A stretch of 64,000 nt of DNA from Littorina saxatilis (lineage: Eukaryota > Mollusca > Gastropoda > Littorinimorpha > Littorinidae), in the NCBI RefSeq assembly GCF_037325665.1, contig NC_090261.1, forward strand, positions 32,267,505 through 32,331,504. Direction: 5' to 3'. Under the pieces are notes generated by a model. It did not search any database, was not told where the DNA came from, and saw only the letters and a program-made list of their open reading frames with translations. Positions 11,109-22,780 of this stretch are shown piece after piece. Every line of letters begins with the position of its first letter. The first letter of the stretch is position 1. The position numbers and the translations under genes are program-made.

Positions 11109-11470
11109 ATTGCTCTAAGAAATAGTTGGCATATGCCCGCTGCGCCGCGCTGGTAAGGACTGACCACAATGTGTTGCTCTCCCGTTCTTATAGACCCCCG
11201 CTGATGCATCACACGTGCAAGCCCCCCGGCAACATGGACATTGCGGCTGGGCTATTCTCCTTGACTTTCACAAGTCCTCCTCTCCCCTCTCTTTCTAATT
11301 ACGGGCCTAAGTGTTGATATCCTGCTTTACTACCCTCTCTTCCCTACCTGCCAACACTGATCCCTTTAGGCCTACCTCAAGTATCTAACATCCTCCTCCT
11401 CCACCCGCGGCTAATCTGTCTCGTTTAAATAGAGTTTATCTGACGCTGTCCGCTCTATCTAAACTCACAC
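11109..11470. other. non-coding DIRS leader / junction with LINE
   Basis: About 350 bp between the Gag start and the 3' end of the neighbouring LINE. It is C/T-rich on the plus strand. It presumably holds the DIRS terminal and leader sequence, but with the other terminus outside the window the repeat cannot be matched. Confidence 0.35.
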
Positions 11471-13703
11471 AAAAAAATTATGAAAAACTGTTACAAATTC
11501 TATTAATAAAGTCCAAAATATTCTTTAGCAATTTCTTTTTCTTAGTAGCAAACAACTTTTTAAATTTAAGTGCATTAGGTTTTTTCCAATAGTAAGGTGG
11601 TAACAACTCAGCTCTTTCTTCTTTGAAAAAATCACAGACAAATAAATGATTGAATTCATCAGGTATGTCTTGTGATACACATTTGGTGCAGGTTCTTTCT
11701 GACCTCGGGATGTTAAGATAACGTTCTTTGTGTACAGGCAAATTGTTGTTTAATGTTCTAAACTTCATCATTGAAACACATTGCTGGTATGGCAGGTGTG
11801 TGACATAGTCTTCACATGCAAAAATATCTTTAAACATTCGATAATTCCAAAACATATTTTTTGTTCCAATTTTTGTAAACCATTTATGGATATACTGGTC
11901 ATACAAGCTTCTTTTTACTTTCTTTTTAAACCATGCGCTTGAGTATTGAACATTTTCTTGAAAAGTCCAAAGGCCAGAGAGACCAATTTCATTTAAGGTT
12001 TTTTCAATAAAACATAAATAATTAGATTCAATCATCTTGTTGATATACTATTTATAAGTAAAGCAATACACAATATTTGAAAATTTATTTTTATGAATAG
12101 GACTAATCAGTTTATATCAATAGCAAAGCATTCTACATTTCATATTAACATCTAGTGGATATCTTCCAAGTTCACCAAATATCATAGCATTTGGAGTTGA
12201 TTTTTTTAGTTTGAAAACAATTTTATAAAAACGCAATTGAAGTTTAGTAGCAAGTTCACAGGAACCAAAACCCCATACTTCACATCCGTATAGTAACATT
12301 GGAGCAATCATTTTATCGAACAGGTCAACTTGTATGTCCACTGGCAGTGACAATTGTCTACAAGTACGCAAAAGAACAAACATTGCCCTTGAGGCACGAT
12401 CATATAGATTCTTCTGTGCGACTGAAAATTTATTGTTATAATTAATCTAAAGGCCCAAGTACATTACATCAAACACTACTTCGATTAAATTGCCATTATA
12501 CGTAAACAATGGTTTATTTCTAATTTTACCTCTGGAAAAAACTATAACTTTCGTTTTGTTTACATTAATATTTAGACGCCATTTTAAACAGTATTCGTGC
12601 ATTTTGTTTAAACATTCTTGCATTTTTTTTCAGACTTTGAGCAGATCACAGTATCATCCGCATACAGTAATAAAAACATTTGAAACAAAGCATTTACATC
12701 AGTATCATCCATTCCAACCACAATAGCCTCTCTTGACATAGATTGTAAACCATTACTGTTTTCCAACAGAAAAGGCTTTAGATCATTTAAAAATAGAGCA
12801 AAAAACAGCGGTGACAAGTTTTCCTCTTGTCTAACTCCACACAAACTGGGAAAATATCCAGAACACTCACTATTAACTTTAACCAAGGCTTGGCATTTTC
12901 GTACAAATTTCTTACAGTTTTTAAAAACTTCCCATTAACATCAGAACTAACTAGTTTCTCCCATAAAAATGCACGGCGAACTTTATCAAACGCTTTTTCA
13001 TAGTCTACAAATGCACAAAACAGTCGCTTCTTTTTGTTGAGAAAATTGTTTAATATACAATGCAAAGTAAAAACATGGTCTAGTGTTGAAAAACCTGTGC
13101 GGAAACCTGTTTGTTCTTGACCTAATTTATTATTACTCTCCAAAAAGTTTGATAACCTAGCATTTAAAATTGCACTGAAAAGTTTTCCGAAGCAACTGAG
13201 TATAGTAATTCCTCTATAATTAATTTTGTGGGGTCAGCTTGGGAGCCTTTATTTTTGTACAATGGAATAATTTCACCTACAGCCCATTGTGTTGGAACCT
13301 TTCCTGACTGCAAAACAACATTAAACAACAATGCATAAATATCAATCATTCGATCATGTGACGCTTTTAAATACTCATTAATTATTTTATCCTGACCGCA
13401 TGCCTTGTTGTTTTTCAGCGTGTCTATACATTTGATAACTTCCTCCTTTGTAAAAGGCGCATTGAGAAATTCATTACTTGCTTCATTTAAAGGTTCATTA
13501 CTATCATCCATTTCATTTTCATCACACTCTTGTAGTTTAATGAAATGTTCGAAAAACTCCGAACAAGTTGGATAGTTAGTTTTGGAATTTTTATTTTTAT
13601 TTTTATTTTTATTTAGAAGATTCCAGTATGCTTTCGGGTCAGTACTTCTTAACTTTCTCAAAGTTTTAACGAACTCATTATGATACAACTTACATTCCTT
13701 TTT

Positions 13704-13786
13704 ATATTTAGTCAAGTTTTGACTAAATATTTTAACATCGAGGGGGAATCGAAACGAGGGTCGTGGTGTATGTGTGTCTGTCTGTC

Positions 13787-13830
<44 letters not shown>

Positions 13831-14574
13831 GATTCAGACTAAACTACTGGACCGATCTTTATGAAATTTGACATGAGAGTTCCTGGGTATAAAATCCCCG
13901 AACGTTTTTTTCAGTTTTTTGATAAATGTCTTTGATGACGTCATATCCGGCTTTTCGTGAAAGTTGAGGCGGCACTGTCACGCCCTCATTTTTCAACCAA
14001 ATTGGTTGAAATTTTGGTCAAGTAATCTTCGACAAAGCCCGGACTTCGGTATTGCATTTCAGCTTGGTGGCTTAAAAATTAATTAATGACTTTGGTCATT
14101 AAAAATCTGAAAATTGTAAAAAAAAATAAAAATGTATAAAACGATCCAAATTTACGTTTATCTTATTTTCCATCATTTGCTGATTCCAAAAACATATAAA
14201 TATGTTATATTCGGATTAAAAACAAGCTCTGAAAATTAAATATATAAAAATTATTATCAAAATTAAATTTTCCAAATCAATTTAAAAACAGTTTCATCTT
14301 ATTCCTTGTCGGTTCCTGATTCCAAAAACATATAGATATGATATGTTTGGATTAAAAACACGCTCAGAAAGTTAAAACGAAGAGAGGTACAGAAAAGCGT
14401 GCTATGCAGCATAGCGTAACCACTACCCCGCTCTTCTTGTCAATTTCACTGCCTATGCCGTGAGCGGTGGACAACGAGTATACGGTCTTGCTGCGTTGCA
14501 TTGCGTTCAGTTTCATTCTGTGAGTTCGACAGCTACTTGACTAAATATTTTATTTTCGCCTTACGCGACTTGTT
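13704..14574 (+). mobile_element. family 1 repeat, copy A (Helentron/HINE-like)
   Basis: This 871-bp copy lies inside the LINE. It begins with a near-palindrome (ATATTTAGTCAA, then TTGACTAAATAT), then a GGGGGAATCGAAACGAGGG block and a TG microsatellite, then an AT-rich body. It ends with the hairpin arm repeated (CTTGACTAAATAT), about 20 nt, and GCGACTTGTT. It is preceded by TTTTT. Confidence 0.8.
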
Positions 14575-15009
14575 TATTGTCTTTTTGTATTCTTTAAAAG
14601 CACTCTTTTTTTCATGTTCATTGAACACATTTTTAAAGCGTCTTGCTTTGTTTTTCGCACGTAAAAATATTTTTCCTTTCTCTTTGCAAATTGCACTAAA
14701 CCATGGTTTTTGCAGTTGGAATTTCTTTGAACGTGGCTTTTTCATACATTTTTGTTCTTTAATTACACCGATTTTCTCAGCAGAACAATTTAAAATATCA
14801 CAAATCTTATTAGTAACTCTATCAACGTCATCTGTTGTCGTACTCTCACTTGTTGCTAGCATATTTTGTAATTTAGTTTCAACAGTATAAATATCATCCT
14901 CATTCAGATTAACTACAAAAGCTAACTTGGTCCCATTGTTATTATCCCATTTTGGTTTTGTGTACTTGTTATCCTTTTCTCTACTTTTAGACAGCAAATC
15001 TTCATTTTT

Positions 15010-15081
15010 ACATTTAGTCAAGTTTTGACTAAATGTTTTAACACAGAGGGGGGAATCGAGACGAGGGTCGTGGTGTATATG

Positions 15082-15136
<55 letters not shown>

Positions 15137-15893
15137 GTGTGTGTGTGTTGGGCGATTCAGACTAAACTACTGGACCGATCTTTATGAAATTTGACATGAG
15201 AGTTTCTGGGTATGATATCCTCAGACTTTTTCTTTCTTTTTTTTGATAAATGTCTTTGATGACGTCACATCCGGCTTTTCGTGAAAGTTGAGGCGGAACT
15301 GTCACGCTCTCATTTTTCAACCAAATTGGTTGAAATTTTGGTCAAGTAATCTCCGACGAAGCCCGGACTTCGGTATTGCATTTCAGCTTGGTGGTTTAAA
15401 AATTAATTAATGACTTTGGTCATTAAAAATCTGAAAATTGTAAAAAAATTATTTTTTTATAAAACGATTCAAATTTACGTTTATCTTATTCTCCATCATT
15501 TTCTGATTCCAAAAACATATAAATATGTTATATTTGGAACAAGCTCTGAAAATTAAAAATATAAAAATTATGATCAAAATTAAATTTTCGAAATCAATTT
15601 AAAAACACTTTCATCTTATTTCTTGTCGGTTCCTGATTCATATAGATATGATATGTTTGGATTGAAAACACGCTCAGAAAGTTAAAACGAAGAGAGGTAC
15701 AGAAAAGCGTGCTATCCTTCTCAGCGCAACTACTACCCCGCTCTTCTTGTCAATTTCACTGCCTTTGCCATGAGCGGTGGACTGACGATGCTACGAGTAT
15801 ACGGTCTTGCTGCGTTGCACTGCGTTCAGTTTCATTCTGTGAGTTCGACAGCTACTTGACTAAATGTTGTATTTTCGCCTTACGCGACTTGTT
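15010..15893 (+). mobile_element. family 1 repeat, copy B
   Basis: This 884-bp copy is in the same orientation as copy A and in the same LINE. It has a perfect terminal hairpin, arms ACATTTAGTCAA and TTGACTAAATGT with loop GTT. A (CTGT)n plus TG tract follows at about 15081-15150, and the copy ends GCGACTTGTT. It separates the LINE endonuclease remnant from the linker. Confidence 0.85.
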
Positions 15894-16129
15894 TTTCTTC
15901 ACATCGTCTGCTAGGCAATCATTAGCGCGTACTTCATTATGTTTTAATAAATGCAAAACAACAGGACAGTGTACGTCAGAATACATTTCACAAAATTCCA
16001 TCACAGAAAAATATTTAACTTTCGAGAACAAATCTTTTGACAGGATGCAATAATCAACAACGCTCTTATCCTTACATGTGCATTTACCAACCCCTGTATC
16101 ATCGCCAACTCTTAGCAATAACTAAGCCA

Positions 16130-16469
16130 GTCTCTTAGGTTCAAAGGCTCAAAGACTAGTCAGAACATGGACACAGACGGCGCGCTTAGGATCTACCTGT
16201 GACTGGACATGTGCATCTCAAAATAACTCAGAACAGATAATGGCATAACACAAAACATAACGCGATCGGCAACATGAAATACAAACACTAGACTGGACAA
16301 TGACAAAAACTTTACTCTATAATTGGTGACAGTATGTTTACCCTGTCACACTTGTACTGTTTAAATCGTCTTGAGCACTAAATCAAATGTAAATCCTTTC
16401 TGTCCTTTCCATTTTGTGTTTTTATGTTTGTATTGTGTGACAATCTTATTAAAACACACTGCTGCTACT

Positions 16470-16470
<1 letters not shown>
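16130..16470. other. no gene seen
   Basis: About 340 bp of ordinary AT-rich sequence between the LINE remnant and a TG microsatellite. Nothing recognised. Confidence 0.4.
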
Positions 16471-16547
<77 letters not shown>

Positions 16548-16554
16548 TGTGTGA

Positions 16555-16589
<35 letters not shown>

Positions 16590-16592
16590 AGT
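16471..16592 (+). repeat. (TG)n microsatellite
   Basis: An almost uninterrupted TG tract with a few GA interruptions near 16545-16560 and 16588. Confidence 0.97.
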
Positions 16593-16611
16593 GTGTGTGT
16601 ACCCCCGTTTC

Positions 16612-16945
16612 CACAGGTTTGGTTGCCTAAATCACCATAACGCAACCATCCACACGTGGATGGCAACCTAAACTCTGGATGGCAACCATAAATGTGTGGA
16701 TGGTCGCTTCATTTAACACCGTTAAATTGACTTTTTTGACGGAAAGAATGTCATAACAATGTTCAAAATGACATTCTTTCCGTCCTCTATAGGCGACGAA
16801 ATAGGTCAAATTTTGTGCATTTTTTAGTGCAAAATTCTTCGATGCCGGAGCGAGTACTGCACCCAGTGCTGTTGTAGTGCAAGTGCACTAGAAAGGCACT
16901 GCACCCAGTGCCGCCTCTTAGGTAACCATCCACACTTTAGGTGCG
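16612..16945. mobile_element. possible MITE-like element between two TG tracts
   Basis: The ends carry a short imperfect inverted repeat (GGTTGCCTAA at 16621-16630, TTAGGTAACC at 16918-16927) next to copies of ACCATCCACAC. Inside are a hairpin at 16738-16784 and repeated CTGCACCCAGTGC. The terminal match is short and no target duplication is evident. Confidence 0.3.
16738..16784. repeat. hairpin with 17-bp perfect arms
   Basis: GACGGAAAGAATGTCAT at 16738-16754 is the reverse complement of 16768-16784; the loop is 13 nt. Confidence 0.9.
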
Positions 16946-16958
16946 TGTGTGTATGTGG

Positions 16959-16962
<4 letters not shown>

Positions 16963-17021
<59 letters not shown>
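16963..17021 (+). repeat. (TG)n microsatellite
   Basis: A TG tract of about 29 units, with a degenerate TG-rich lead-in from about 16940. Confidence 0.95.
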
Positions 17022-17022
<1 letters not shown>

Positions 17023-17404
17023 TATCTCACAATTTTAATGTGTTGAAAGTGTTGATAAATGTACCAGTTACATGAAAATAGTATCAGCAGCAAAGGAACA
17101 GAACAACAAACAAATTAACTAAAGAAAAACAACAGAAAAGAAGGCACGAAAATAAGAATGAAACAAACAGGCAAAAACAACAACCCCAAAACGAAAAAAA
17201 TGCATACAGTGGCACTCACTGTGTGTATGTATGTGTGTGTGTGCATGCGTGTACGTATACTCGTGAGCTCTTCTTTATAATTTCATGTCTGTAAGCTTTG
17301 AGCGTTTCTTACGTCTGTATGTCTGTCTGTCTGTTTTTTTGCCCCTTTCCCAACGTCTTTCTGTCTGTGTGCCTGCCCGCCCGTCGGTATGTCTGTTCAT
17401 CCGT

Positions 17405-17797
17405 AATTCTTCCTCGTGTGAATATTTCTACAGATACGTTGCAAGTTTCAGCGTGGATTAGATTAGAGCAACGCTCTGTACGGGTGTATAACTACAGGTA
17501 TCCATACTTCTTCATCGTGTGTGGATATTTCTACAGATAAGTTGCAATTTCAGCGTGGATAAGAGCAACGTTCTGTACGGGTGTATAATTATAGGTATTC
17601 ATACTTCTTCCTCGTGTGTGAATATTTCTACAGATAAGTTGTAAGTTTCAGCGTGGATTAGAGCAACGTTCTGTACGGGTGTATAATTATAGGTATTCAT
17701 ATTTCTTCCTCGTGTGTGAATATCTCTACAGATAAGTTGTAAGTTTCAGCGTGGATTAGAGCAACGTTCTGTTCGGGTGTATAACTGCAGGTATCCA
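17405..17797 (+). repeat. ~97-bp satellite, four tandem copies
   Basis: Units start near 17405, 17507, 17604 and 17701. Each contains TTCTTCCTCGTGTG, CTACAGATAAGTTG, TTTCAGCGTGGAT, GAGCAACG(T/C)TCTGT and GGGTGTATAA. Copies are about 90% or more identical by eye; the first is the most divergent. Confidence 0.9.
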
Positions 17798-17877
17798 ATA
17801 AGGTAGTTACAAGTTATTCCGATGCTGCCTGTGCCAGAGTACCCCGCCAAAGGATGCCCTTGGGATTCTAGTACATG

Positions 17878-17985
17878 TACTGCGGAAATGTATAGATCTG
17901 TAATCAATACCTTCACAGCCTTTTAAAGGCGGTAGAAAGTCCCGTACATTTCCTGTGCGTCTATACAGGTGTGTGTATGCCATGC
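17878..17985 (+). repeat. left member of a duplicated ~110-bp segment
   Basis: This segment resembles 20596-20705: both read AT.AATCAATAC, then CC.TTTAAA.GC.GTAGA, then ATTCCTGTG-like sequence and GTCTATA. Family 1 copy C lies between the two members. Confidence 0.55.
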
Positions 17986-18067
17986 TTTTTACATTTAGTC
18001 AAGTTTTGACTAAATGTTTTAACGTAGAGGGGGGAATCGAGACGAGGGTTGTGGTGTATGTGTGTGA

Positions 18068-18122
<55 letters not shown>

Positions 18123-18558
18123 TGTTTGTCTGTCTGTCTGTCTGTGTGAGTGTGTAGAGCGATTCAAACTACTGGACCGATCTTTATGAAATTTGACATG
18201 AGAGTTCATGGGAATGATATCCCCGGACGTTTTTTTCTCTTTTTCGATAAATACCTTTGATGACGTTATATCCGGCTTTTTGTAAAAGTTGAGGCGGCAC
18301 TGTCACACCCTCATTTTTCAATCAAATTGATTGAAATTTTGGCCCAGCAATCTTCGACAAAGGCCGGACTTCGGTATTGCATTTCAGCTTGGTGGCTTAA
18401 AAATTAATTAATGACTTTGGTCATTAAAAATCTGAAAATTGTAAAACAAAATACTTTTTTTTAAAACGATCCAAATTTATGTTTATCTTATTCTTCATAA
18501 TTTTCTGATTCCAAAAACATATACATATGTTATATTCGGATTAAAAACAAGCTCTGAA

Positions 18559-20224
18559 TTTTTTTTTTTTTTAACACGTTTTTATTTCTTTTTGTTACAC
18601 AACATCAACATCACACAGCAACATCAAATAACATCAACCATACAAAACTATGCATCTCCAACAAAGACAAAGAAAAAAAAGAGGCAACAACAACAACAAA
18701 ACGGGGAAAACACAATAAAGCATACAATCACACAGCCCATATTCAATACATTTATAAATTATGTAAACGTCTCTTTTTTATGTTTCTATTTGATAATTTT
18801 GTAAAACACCAAGTCCTGTTCCCCGTTTAGCTGCTGCAAAATAAACAGACAATGTTTGTGTTCGAGTCTAAACTGAGAAACATCTTTAACCTCCTATTAC
18901 CTCCAAAAACCAAATTTCATCCTTACAAGCTCAATCAGAAAGACAATCAATCATTTGACAATATCAGAGGTTTAAATGGGTACCACTCCAGGAGAAATTT
19001 ATTATATGTAAAATTAAGTTTACTTAAATATTCTTCTACCAAATACCTTTTTCTCAGATCTCTTTTAAATGCAGCCATTGTAGGAACAGCTTTTGCATAC
19101 TTACACTTGTAAATAAAAAATTTGGCATTTAATATTATAAAATCAAAAACTGTACTACTTTTGAAATATGTATCAATACCAAACAAAATAAACTTTTCAC
19201 TAAAAAATATGTTCTCAACATTGTGACATTCATTTTTAACATAGTTTAACAAATCATTCCAAAATGACTGTACATATTGACATGCCCACAAACAATGTTG
19301 AATACTATCCCTCTCGTCTCGGCATAAATGGCACATCACGTCTTCTACTACTCCCATTTGTTTTAATATCACATTTGTTGCCAAAATCCTATGTAATACT
19401 CGAATTTGAAACCATTTAAGTTTTACTTCAGAAATTTTCGTTACATATTTAAAGCATAATTTCCAATCAATATCGCCTTCTAGTTTATCTTCCCATTTTG
19501 TACAACAATTTGGACGCTTTCCATCCTGTAGTAATTTTTCATAATACAATTTTGCACCTTTTATTTGGGAGTGAATGACTGACACTGATTTATTACTATC
19601 AATCATACTATTATTCTCCAAAACAATATTAAACGTTTTTATGTATTTTTTAATTGCTCCCACGCATCCTAAATAACTCAAAAAATTTGTTCTGATATGA
19701 TATTTTTCACAGAACTCGTTATAGGTATAAAAACTTCCATTGTCATTAACCAACTGACCAATGAAATAAATGTTGTTATCAATCCAATTCTGAAAAAAAC
19801 AAGTCTTCTTCCCAATCTTTATATTATTATTGAAGAAAAGTGGTTCTGCTAATATTTCTTTGGAGGTTTCTAGATCTATTTTATATCGAAACTGTTCATA
19901 AACATTAAACACATCCTTCCAAAAACTATTACCATGTTGTTTACCGCTATAAAGACTAGGACCACTTACATCAATGTTGTCCACATCGGGATATAAAACA
20001 GTTGTTATAACTTTCCATTTGTGGACCGTAAACCTCAACTTTTTTTTATCCAAGTCAATTTCAGGGCTAACATATAAGTCTTAACGTGAGGAACATCAAG
20101 GCCACCATCCTTAACACTTTTAACTACAATATTTCTACTTATCCGATCACGTTTTCGATTCCACACAAAGTCAAAAATCATAGTCTGTAAATCATTTATA
20201 AACTTGTCTGGTGGGTTTGGCAAC
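18559..20224 (-). mobile_element. 5'-truncated L1-like LINE with 13-bp target duplication
   Basis: A minus-strand insertion with its poly-A tail seen as a T-run at 18559-18572. The target duplication AACAAGCTCTGAA lies at 18546-18558 and 20225-20237, within family 1 sequence. Only the 3' part of ORF2 and a ~390-bp 3' UTR remain. Confidence 0.9.
18947..20224 (-). pseudogene. L1-like ORF2 C-terminal fragment
   Basis: The minus-strand reading begins with sequence typical of the region after the reverse transcriptase in L1/Tx1 LINEs (IFDFVWNRKRDRISRNI, then DGGLDVPH). It continues, after one frame change near 20040, into about 360 residues ending at 18947. Near 19300-19390 it has a Cys/His finger (CHLCRDERDSIQHCLWAC), the zf-RVT type. 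The endonuclease and catalytic RT blocks are absent through 5' truncation. Without those, the fragment cannot transpose. Confidence 0.8.
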
Positions 20225-20595
20225 AACAAGCTCTGAAAATTAAAAAATATAAAAATTATTATTAAAATAAAATTTCCGAAATCGATTTCATCTTCCTGAT
20301 TCCAAAAACATATAGATGTGATATGTTTGGATTAAAAACACGCTCAGAAAGTTGAAAAGAATAGAGATAAAGAAAAGCGTGCTATCCTTCTCAGCGCAAC
20401 TACTACCCCGCTCTTCTTGTCAATTTCACAGCCTGTGCATCAAGCGGTGGACTGACGATGCTACGAGTATACGCTCTTGCTGTAAAAATGCAGTGAGTTC
20501 AGTTTCATTCTGTTAGTTCGACAGCTTGACTAAATGTTGTAATTTCGCCTTACGCGACTTGTTATCTTTTGTTTTGTTTGTTGATATGGTTTTAG

Positions 20596-20705
20596 TACGG
20601 CAAAGATGTATCTGAAATCAATACTCTCCACATCCATTTAAACGCAGTAGACGGCCCGTGCTATTCCTGTGTGTCTATAGGTACGTATAGGTGCATATAC
20701 TTATG
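20596..20705 (+). repeat. right member of a duplicated ~110-bp segment
   Basis: Partner of 17878-17985 (about 70% similar by eye), on the other side of family 1 copy C. Confidence 0.5.
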
Positions 20706-21485
20706 CTTTCATGTACTGTCTTTATAAAAAAAATAAAGGTGTCGTTTGGTGTGATTTATTCTGGGTTTAATGCTGTCACTTGATTGGAGCCGGTGTTTTT
20801 TTTTGGCGTGTAAATTGCTGATCAAAGTTATTTGTTGTCTGTGTTTTGCTTGTTTGTTGGTGTTCGTGTTTCTTTGTTTGTCACTGATATTTTCAAATTT
20901 CAAATTCATGCAGGCAAAATCAGAGACTGAGAAACAAATCTTGAAACTTGTTACGTGTACTGTACGTACGTTTGAGAGAGATTCTTTGCAAGGGTAGAAC
21001 TTTGCTTGATTTTTAAAATTTATTTTATCTATATATATCCCTTCAGCCTATTTGCCTATTCGGGATCAATTCAATTTGTCAGGGGGAGATGCACTAGCAA
21101 GAGCGACAACCCTCCAAACCCTCTCTCTGGCGCCTGTGCTACCGGCCACCAGTCAGGACAAAGGGTTGTTAAGTTCCGGAGTCCTTTGTAATATAATAGC
21201 ACCATCAAAGGTTTGAGGTACTAAGTATTGCTGACCGCATGAATTATAAATAATCAATAATTATGCTCACTTAGAGCACAGAGTGCCAGTCATAGATGAT
21301 CGAGGGTGTGTCGGATTTTGGTAGATACACTTTGAATGGAATGGAATATTATTCGCTTGTCAGCAAGGGACCGAGATGACATTCTTTGGCAAACGGCTGG
21401 CTATGACGTGGTGATTGAACTTGACACGGTCATACGTATACACACCATCTTCCCACTTGGATGACAGTCCTCTTCTCTGTGCTAA
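20706..21485. other. no gene recognised
   Basis: Mixed AT-rich sequence. A moderately GC-rich patch at about 21070-21185 has no clear splice-bounded frame. Confidence 0.4.
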
Positions 21486-21492
21486 TAACTGA

Positions 21493-21537
21493 CCTCGCGA
21501 GTGTTAAGCGCGGGTACGCTCAACAACAACAACAACA

Positions 21538-21568
<31 letters not shown>

Positions 21569-21690
21569 CGACAACAACTTGCCTCGCGAGTGTTAAGCAC
21601 GGGCATTCCCAAAACAACAACAACAACAACAACAACAACAAAAACAACAACAACAACAACAACAATAACAACCATCAACAACACCGACAA
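21493..21690 (+). repeat. (CAA)n / (CGA)n simple repeats with a duplicated 20-bp motif
   Basis: CAA and CGA trinucleotide tracts at about 21521-21577 and 21610-21670. CCTCGCGAGTGTTAAGC occurs at 21493 and again at about 21582. This would be the 5' UTR or upstream region of the PAN-domain gene. Confidence 0.85.
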
Positions 21691-21707
21691 CAAGGCAGGC
21701 AGAAACT

Positions 21708-22061
21708 ATGAATCACATTGCCATTATGGATAACATTTGCATCGTCGTTTCAATCATGATTTTGACAATACAGCCTCCTGTTGCTGTCTACGCAAACTTT
21801 CCTTTTGGCGATGTCGTCGAGTGGCAAATGAATGAAGGGGTCCCAAGACAGCTTTCAGCAACGAGCACCGTCTTCTTGCCCAATGCCAGACAGTGCCTCC
21901 GTCTGTGCTGGTACTCCTCTGACTGTGCAGACATTAGCTACGATCTGGGTTCTCAGACATGTCGTCTGTTCGACAAAGCGTCGCACATGGAAATCATAAG
22001 AAGTCTCGTTGAAATGCCAGGCGAGGTTTTCGTTAATCTGCACGAAACCAGCATAAAGCAG
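21708..22061 (+). CDS. secreted PAN/apple-domain protein, exon 1
   Basis: The frame starts at the Met at 21708. A Met at residue 7 is an alternative start. The N-terminus is a hydrophobic signal peptide (ICIVVSIMILTIQ, residues about 10-22), with likely cleavage before NFPFG near 30. The mature part is a PAN/apple fold: ARQCLRLCWYSSDCADISYD and then QTCRLFD give the C-x3-C-x5-C-x(11-12)-C spacing of that family, which binds proteins or carbohydrates outside the cell. The exon closes after SIKQ at a consensus donor CAG|GTATGT, phase 0, after 118 codons. The intron (22062-23109) carries a MITE. The gene appears short and single-domain. Transcription is not proven, and no upstream promoter element was recognised. 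Confidence 0.7.
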
Positions 22062-22231
22062 GTATGTTTCAATTATATAGATGTGAACGCGATCTGAACG
22101 CGTTTTTCTTATTTTTGCTATTTTAAGTGTTGTTGTTCTTGTTATTTGTTTTGTTTAGATAATATCTCTTTAACTTGTCAGTATTTTCACGTACGACATA
22201 GAAAACATTTGGTACGTTGGGAAATGTGAAA

Positions 22232-22780
22232 GCCGGTGTAACACGAAATTTTTACTCCACGAAAAATTTACTCTGGAGTAAATATTTCGTACGAAATTCT
22301 TACTCCGAGTACACTTTTCGTACGAGAAAAGAACTCCCCAAGGCACGAAAAAATTACTCCCTCCACGAAATTTTTTCTCCCCATTTTATTTTACTTCCAG
22401 TAAAAATATCGTACGCAAAAATGGGATGCGGGCGAAGGTATAATGCCAATAAGTGATCTCGCGCACACGAATGTCGCGCTACCCTCCTTCCATCCCTTCC
22501 ACCACCAAGACTAACAGGGGACAAGGGAGTAAAAATGTCGTACACCTGGCATGGGAAGTTAAATTGCTCGTGTTGGGGTGAAGTAATTTATTCGTTATTT
22601 ATTCGTCAGGGGAGTAACATTTTTGTACGAAATGTTTACTCGGAACTCACCTGTCTTGGGGAGTAATTTTCTCGTGCAATGGGGGAGTGCTTTTTTCGTA
22701 AAGGGAGTAAGTTTTTCGTACGAAATGTTTACTCCGCAGTAAAAATCTCGTGGGAGTAATTTTCTCGTGTTACACCGGGC
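22232..22780. mobile_element. MITE with TIRs in the PAN-gene intron
   Basis: The ends are inverted copies: GGTGTAACACGA near 22235 and TCGTGTTACACC near 22765. Similarity continues inward for about 70 bp at roughly 80% identity. The interior is full of CGTACGAAAT and TTACTCC motifs in both orientations, so it can fold extensively. It is 549 bp long with no coding capacity. No clear target duplication was seen. Confidence 0.75.

Larger units (their letters stand above)
1..11460 (-). mobile_element. Ngaro-type DIRS retrotransposon, split by a BEL/Pao element; left end outside window
   Basis: Read on the minus strand from right to left the window holds a Gag-like frame, then reverse transcriptase, RNase H and a tyrosine recombinase. 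Recombinase downstream of RNase H, with no methyltransferase seen between them, fits the Ngaro branch of the DIRS order, which integrates by recombination and carries split repeats rather than LTRs. A BEL/Pao element sits within the reverse transcriptase region. The right limit is uncertain; about 350 bp of non-coding sequence follows the Gag start before LINE sequence begins near 11470. It is a broken fossil, with one large insertion. Confidence 0.8.
11478..16118 (-). mobile_element. decayed LINE (non-LTR retrotransposon) interrupted by two family 1 repeats
   Basis: Minus-strand fragments run from right to left through a LINE protein. At 16118-15894 lies the end of an apurinic-type endonuclease (SVVDYCILSKDLF followed by YSDVHCPVVL, the SDH-like motif). 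At 15009-14575 is the linker. From 13703 comes reverse transcriptase: KNNKACGQDKIINEYLKA, then LGQEQTGFRTGFSTLDHVF with FCAFVDYEKAFD, the catalytic LLYADDTV near 12680, then APMLLYGCEVWG and GELGRYPL. At 12035-11478 is a C-terminal Cys/His zinc finger (CTKC with FNHLFVC). The reading changes frame or stops at about five places, near 12110-12400, 12620, 12890, 13150 and 13200, so it is a dead copy. The first half of the endonuclease is missing. I cannot assign the clade; it is not L1-like. Confidence 0.85.
17991..20563 (+). mobile_element. family 1 repeat, copy C, carrying an L1-like LINE
   Basis: The copy starts with the perfect hairpin (ACATTTAGTCAA / TTGACTAAATGT), then a TG tract at about 18068-18120, and ends CTTGACTAAATGTTGTAA followed by GCGACTTGTT. 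A LINE is inserted at 18559-20224. Without it the copy is about 890 bp. It is flanked by TTTTT on the left. Confidence 0.85.

Noticed and set aside
17405-17797. CRISPR-like array
   Set aside because: Units are contiguous ~97-bp satellite copies with no unique spacers, in a eukaryotic context.
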